Shown piece after piece: positions 60,512 through 64,000 of a stretch of 64,000 bases of DNA (position 1 is its first letter; each line of letters begins with the position of its first letter). The position numbers and the translations under genes were made by a program. The stretch comes from CBFDBF01 sp050293315 (GTDB lineage Bacteria; Pseudomonadota; Gammaproteobacteria; Chromatiales; Chromatiaceae). The stretch covers positions 1 through 64,000 of the forward strand of contig JBNKMS010000023.1 of NCBI GenBank assembly GCA_050293315.1, read 5' to 3'. Under the pieces are notes generated by a model, which made no database searches, had not been told where the DNA came from, and was given only the letters and a program-made list of their open reading frames with translations.

Positions 60512-61881
60512 AAGTAATAATTCTAGGTGCAGGGCAGGTCGGTGCCTCGGTGGCCAATAATCTGGCATCAGAGGCGAATGATATTACCGTGGTTGATCGG
60601 AATGCCAAACTGCTGCGTAAATTGCAGGATAGGCTCGATCTGCGGACGGTGCAGGGTAATGGGGCGCATCCCGAGGTGCTGTTGCAGGCAGGGGCGGAAG
60701 ATGCAGATATGATCCTGGCTGTCACTAACAGTGATGAGACCAATATGGTGGCGTGCCAGGTTGCCTACACCCTGTTTCACACCCCTACAAAGATTGCCCG
60801 GGTCAGGGCGCAGGGCTATACCAACTATCCACAGCTGTTTAGTCCAGAGGCACTGCCGATTGATGTATTGATCAGTCCAGAGCAGCTGGTAACTGACTAC
60901 ATCATGCGTCTAATAGAGTTTCCAGGGGCGCTACAGGTACTCGATTTTTCCGAAGGCAAGGTGCGACTGGTTGCGGTAAGCGCTTACTACGGTGGACCAC
61001 TGGTAGGTAAGGAACTGCAGACCCTGTATAAACGCATGCCCGGCATTGAGGCGCGGGTTGCCGCCATCTACCGCAAGGGTAAGGCTATACGCCCGGAGGG
61101 GCACACTGTTATTGAGGCAGAGGATGAGGTCTTTTTTGTGGCAACCTCCGAGAATATCCAGGCGGTGATGAGTGAGCTGCGTAAACTGGAGCAGCCATTC
61201 AAGCGACTGATGTTCTCCGGTGGGGGCAATATCGGTATGCGGTTGGCGCAGGCCCTGGAGAGCAGTTACCAGGTCAAGGTGATCGAGCACAGCTATGATC
61301 GGGCCAAGAGGATTGCCGCAGACCTGGCAAAGAGCATCGTACTGCAGGGGGATGGCGCCGATGAAGAGCTGTTGCGGGAGGAGAATATCGAGAGTGTCGA
61401 TGTGTTCTGCGCCGTGACCAATGATGACGAGGCCAATATCCTCTCCGCCATGCTGGCCAAGCGGTTAGGGGCGCGCAAGGTGATGGCGTTGATCAACCGT
61501 ACCTCCTATGTCGATCTGGTGGAGAGTGGAGCCATCGATATCGCGATATCACCACAGCAGGCCACGATCGGCAGCCTGCTTACCCATGTGCGTCGGGGAG
61601 ATGTGGTCAATGTCCACTCCCTGCGGCGGGGGGCGGCTGAAGCCATAGAGGCAGTGGCCCACGGTGACAAGGCCTCCTCCAAGGTGGTTGGCAGGAGGGT
61701 TGAGGAGATCGATCTGCCCAGGGGGACTACCATTGGGGCAATAGTGCGTGGTGATAGGGTGTTGATGCCACATCACGACACCATGGTCGAGGCGGAGGAT
61801 CACCTGATCCTGTTCCTGGTTGATAAACGGCGGATACCGGAGGTCGAGAAGCTGTTCCAAGTTGGGGTAACATTTCTCTGA
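60508..61881 (+). CDS. trkA: Trk potassium uptake regulatory protein TrkA
   Basis: A 457-residue cytoplasmic protein with two tandem RCK units. Each has a Rossmann nucleotide-binding start (ILGAGQVGASVANNL at residue 3, and FSGGGNIGMRLAQAL near residue 235) and a TrkA-C domain. It gates the TrkH channel by NAD(H) or ATP/ADP binding. It overlaps ntrX by four bases. Confidence 0.96.
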   Translation: MKVIILGAGQVGASVANNLASEANDITVVDRNAKLLRKLQDRLDLRTVQGNGAHPEVLLQAGAEDADMILAVTNSDETNMVACQVAYTLFHTPTKIARVRAQGYTNYPQLFSPEALPIDVLISPEQLVTDYIMRLIEFPGALQVLDFSEGKVRLVAVSAYYGGPLVGKELQTLYKRMPGIEARVAAIYRKGKAIRPEGHTVIEAEDEVFFVATSENIQAVMSELRKLEQPFKRLMFSGGGNIGMRLAQALESSYQVKVIEHSYDRAKRIAADLAKSIVLQGDGADEELLREENIESVDVFCAVTNDDEANILSAMLAKRLGARKVMALINRTSYVDLVESGAIDIAISPQQATIGSLLTHVRRGDVVNVHSLRRGAAEAIEAVAHGDKASSKVVGRRVEEIDLPRGTTIGAIVRGDRVLMPHHDTMVEAEDHLILFLVDKRRIPEVEKLFQVGVTFL

Positions 61882-61882
61882 T

Positions 61883-63334
61883 ATGCGCCTGACGGTCGTA
61901 CAACGCATCCTCGGCCTGCTGCTGATGCTGTTCAGCTTCACCATGCTAGTGCCTGGCGTGGTCTCACTCTGGTATCAGGATGGTGCTGTTTTAGCTTTTG
62001 TGACCGCATTTGCACTGGCGTTGTCGCTTGGTCTGGTCTGCTGGTTGCCGGCACGGCGGCAGAAGCAAGAGCTGCGACTGCGCGATGGATTCATGATAGT
62101 GGCGATGTTCTGGACGGTGCTCGGGCTCACTGGTGCGCTCCCTTTTATGCTGGCGGAACATCCGCATATGTCTCTTACTGACTCAATATTTGAGTCTATA
62201 TCAGCCCTTACCACGACCGGCGCCACAGTGATTGTGGGACTGGACCTGCTGCCCGAATCGATTCTCTATTATCGCCAACAGCTACAGTGGTTTGGTGGTA
62301 TGGGTATTATCGTGCTGGCGGTGGCAGTGCTGCCGATGCTGGGTATCGGCGGGATGCAGCTCTATCGGGCCGAGACCCCTGGGCCGATGAAGGACGCCAA
62401 GCTAACTCCCCGTATTACCGAGACCGCCAAGGCGCTATGGTATCTCTATCTTGGGTTGACTGTTGCCTGTAGCCTCGCTTTCTGGATGGCCGGGATGACC
62501 CCATTTGATGCGATTGGACACGCCTTCTCTACAATATCGACCGGCGGGTTCTCCACCCATGACGCCAGCATCGGCTATTTTGATAGCACCCTGATAGAGA
62601 TGATTGCAGTGGTCTTTATGCTGTTAGCAGGGGTCAACTTCGCGCTCCATTTTGTCGCCTGGCGAGGCAAGAATCCAGGTATCTACTTTCGAGATACCGA
62701 GTTTCGCTACTATCTGCTGCTGCTTCTGATGGTCTCAGTAATATCCAGTCTGGCGCTACACGGCATGCACACCTATGACGACTGGGGCAAGGCTGTGACC
62801 AGAGGTATATTTCAAACGGTCTCTATCGGCACCACTGCCGGGTTTACCACGGCCGACTATTCACAGTGGCCGGGATTTATCGCCATAATGTTGCTGTTCA
62901 GCAGCTTCGTTGGCGGTTGTGCCAGTTCAACCGGCGGTGGCATCAAGGTGATTCGTCTTGTACTGCTGGTAAAACAGGGTCTGCGTGAGATCAATCGCCT
63001 AATCCATCCAAATGCCCATATCCCGGTGCGCGTGGGGGAGAAGATTATTGAGCCGCGGGTGATAGATGCCGTATGGGGGTTTTTCGCCCTCTATGTGGCC
63101 AGCTTCATCGTGATGTATCTGGCCCTGGCCCTGACCGGCCTCGATCTGATGACCTCGTTCTCTGCTGTTGCCGCCTCCATCAATAATATGGGACCGGGCC
63201 TGGGGTCGGTCGGAGGCAACTATGCACATCTGAATGACCCTGCGAAGTGGATACTCTGTTTTGCCATGCTATTGGGGCGGCTGGAGATCTTTACTTTGCT
63301 GGTACTGCTCACCCCTGCCTACTGGCGCAAATAG
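61883..63334 (+). CDS. trkH: Trk potassium uptake channel TrkH
   Basis: A 483-residue inner-membrane channel protein with the four-repeat Trk/Ktr fold and about ten membrane segments. Selectivity-filter-like turns are seen as ALTTTGAT, TISTGGFST, IGTTAGFTT and NNMGPGLG. It follows trkA after one base and is the end of the operon. Confidence 0.95.
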   Translation: MRLTVVQRILGLLLMLFSFTMLVPGVVSLWYQDGAVLAFVTAFALALSLGLVCWLPARRQKQELRLRDGFMIVAMFWTVLGLTGALPFMLAEHPHMSLTDSIFESISALTTTGATVIVGLDLLPESILYYRQQLQWFGGMGIIVLAVAVLPMLGIGGMQLYRAETPGPMKDAKLTPRITETAKALWYLYLGLTVACSLAFWMAGMTPFDAIGHAFSTISTGGFSTHDASIGYFDSTLIEMIAVVFMLLAGVNFALHFVAWRGKNPGIYFRDTEFRYYLLLLLMVSVISSLALHGMHTYDDWGKAVTRGIFQTVSIGTTAGFTTADYSQWPGFIAIMLLFSSFVGGCASSTGGGIKVIRLVLLVKQGLREINRLIHPNAHIPVRVGEKIIEPRVIDAVWGFFALYVASFIVMYLALALTGLDLMTSFSAVAASINNMGPGLGSVGGNYAHLNDPAKWILCFAMLLGRLEIFTLLVLLTPAYWRK

Positions 63335-63558
63335 CTCTTTTGTACTGTTCAAACAAAGCGTTAGCGTAAGGCTGTCTGCATGTTGCGGAGCTGTGTTGAT
63401 GGTGCACGTCTTAAATGGAAATAAGAGGCATTATCGATAAGATATTACATTAGTTATTTTTATAGACAACAAAAATCCTGTGTGTTGCAGTATGCAGGAT
63501 AATTCTTCAGAATCACCGGTTCGAGGCAATGAATCACTTTTAAGGAGTGGATACTCAC
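63335..63558. other. Intergenic region before the AprM-like gene
   Basis: About 220 AT-rich bases. No gene is supported. It should hold the promoter of the downstream gene, and the AAGGAG ribosome site (63542-63547) lies at its end. No convincing -35/-10 pair was picked. Confidence 0.6.
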
Positions 63559-64000
63559 ATGATTACTCACAACCCCTTCGCAGACATACCAGCCGCCGCG
63601 GTACAGATATACGTTATCGTAATGGTGCTTATGGTTGTAGGCGGTACTATTTTAGATACCCTTCACAAGAGAAGCGCCCAGTATTTCTTCGAAAATGCGG
63701 CCAAGGCACGGCAATCCGCAACCAGGGAAGTTGGTGGCGGAAAGAAGGTTATGCTCGCTATCGCGACCCTGGCCAACGAGGTGATGGTCTCTGGTGAATT
63801 CGAGAATCCGCGGCGTAGGATCTCGCATCTGCTAATGATGTATGGTCTGGTCACGTTTATCATTACTACCGTTCTCATGGTCTTCGTCAATCCTGATAAT
63901 GGCACACTGCCTATGCTGTGGCATCTGGGTGCGCTGATGGTCTGTGTTGGTAGTTACTGGTTCTTCTTCTCCATCCGTGCGGATGTCGGGGTAGATGGAA
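63559..64000 (+). CDS. aprM: AprM-like membrane anchor (partial, runs off the window)
   Basis: The first 147 residues of an inner-membrane protein. It starts MITHNPFADIPA, with membrane segments at about residues 14-32, 92-112 and 117-136. A cytoplasmic loop between the first two contains HKRSAQYFFENAAKAR and FENPRRRISHL. These features match my recollection of AprM, the membrane anchor for adenylylsulfate reductase AprAB in some sulfur oxidisers, and a related QmoC or other electron-transfer anchor cannot be excluded. If correct, aprB and aprA should follow beyond 64000. AAGGAG is placed 11 bases before the ATG. Confidence 0.55.
   Translation, partial: MITHNPFADIPAAAVQIYVIVMVLMVVGGTILDTLHKRSAQYFFENAAKARQSATREVGGGKKVMLAIATLANEVMVSGEFENPRRRISHLLMMYGLVTFIITTVLMVFVNPDNGTLPMLWHLGALMVCVGSYWFFFSIRADVGVDG

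Noticed and set aside
63480..63797. Plus-strand frame of 105 codons before and inside the AprM-like gene
   Set aside because: The AprM-like frame has a proper ribosome site and membrane-protein pattern; this frame is an overlap artefact.
1..64000. rRNA, tRNA, CRISPR, prophage or intact insertion sequence
   Set aside because: None was seen on reading the sequence, although a tRNA scan was not run.

Overview
This window reads as chromosomal DNA of a gammaproteobacterium, most likely a sulfur-oxidising lineage (chemolithoautotroph or symbiont). The gammaproteobacterial call rests on gene order that I recognise: cyaA-lptM-dapF-DUF484-xerC, hslV-hslU-DUF971-ubiE-ubiB, argH divergent from algZ/algR-hemD-hemX-hemY, and topA-smg-dprA-LysM divergent from def-fmt-rsmB. 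The sulfur-oxidiser call rests on a DsrL-type iron-sulfur flavoprotein at the left end (226-2154) and an AprM-like membrane protein that runs off the right end (63559 onward). No rRNA, tRNA, CRISPR array, prophage or intact insertion sequence was seen.

Layout. 1-4330: dsrL-like gene with its own promoter and a strong terminator, an orphan ParA ATPase, and a two-gene unit of a thioredoxin-like mini-protein and a metal/thiol permease. 4331-9960: a large GGDEF-EAL protein, then a more AT-rich minus-strand group (ICMT-like membrane protein, small membrane protein, secreted esterase, CoA-binding protein). 9989-14998: minus-strand algZ-algR-hemD-hemX-hemY, with hemC absent from its usual place. 15068-22598: argH, a degenerate GGDEF protein overlapping cyaA, lptM, dapF, DUF484 and xerC. 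22599-23940: an AT-rich insert with a PEP-CTERM-type secreted protein and a small membrane protein. 23939-30923: HDOD-phosphatase regulator, hslVU, DUF971, ubiE, a small coiled-coil protein where ubiJ is expected, and ubiB. 31087-35644: minus-strand ubiD, SH3-domain protein and prlC. 35785-37693: gamma-class carbonic anhydrase, and a TetR regulator with an AhpD-like gene that share a conserved operator. 37737-43982: aroE, hemB, an orphan MlaC, slyX, an isochorismatase-like hydrolase, tsaC, purE and an outer-membrane protein. 44002-47105: LolA-like protein and MMPL/RND exporter, forming an envelope export module with that outer-membrane protein. 47346-53342: ppk2, topA, smg, dprA and LysM protein. 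53570-63334: def, fmt, rsmB, DUF4390, NtrY-like kinase, NtrX-like regulator, trkA and trkH, almost all overlapping or abutting and so probably one long operon.

How the genes fit together. Haem/sirohaem synthesis (hemB, hemD, hemX, hemY) and ubiquinone synthesis (ubiE, ubiB, ubiD) would feed respiration and the sirohaem-dependent sulfite reductase partner of DsrL. Signalling is rich: c-di-GMP, cAMP, LytTR, NtrYX, HDOD/PP2C and TetR. The most unusual points are an NtrX-like regulator with an altered Walker A motif and no GAFTGA loop, a catalytically dead GGDEF protein translationally coupled to adenylate cyclase, a stand-alone dsrL, the replacement of ubiJ, and a duplicated TetR operator. Most of the rest is ordinary core genome. 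I did not find a clearly new multi-gene system.
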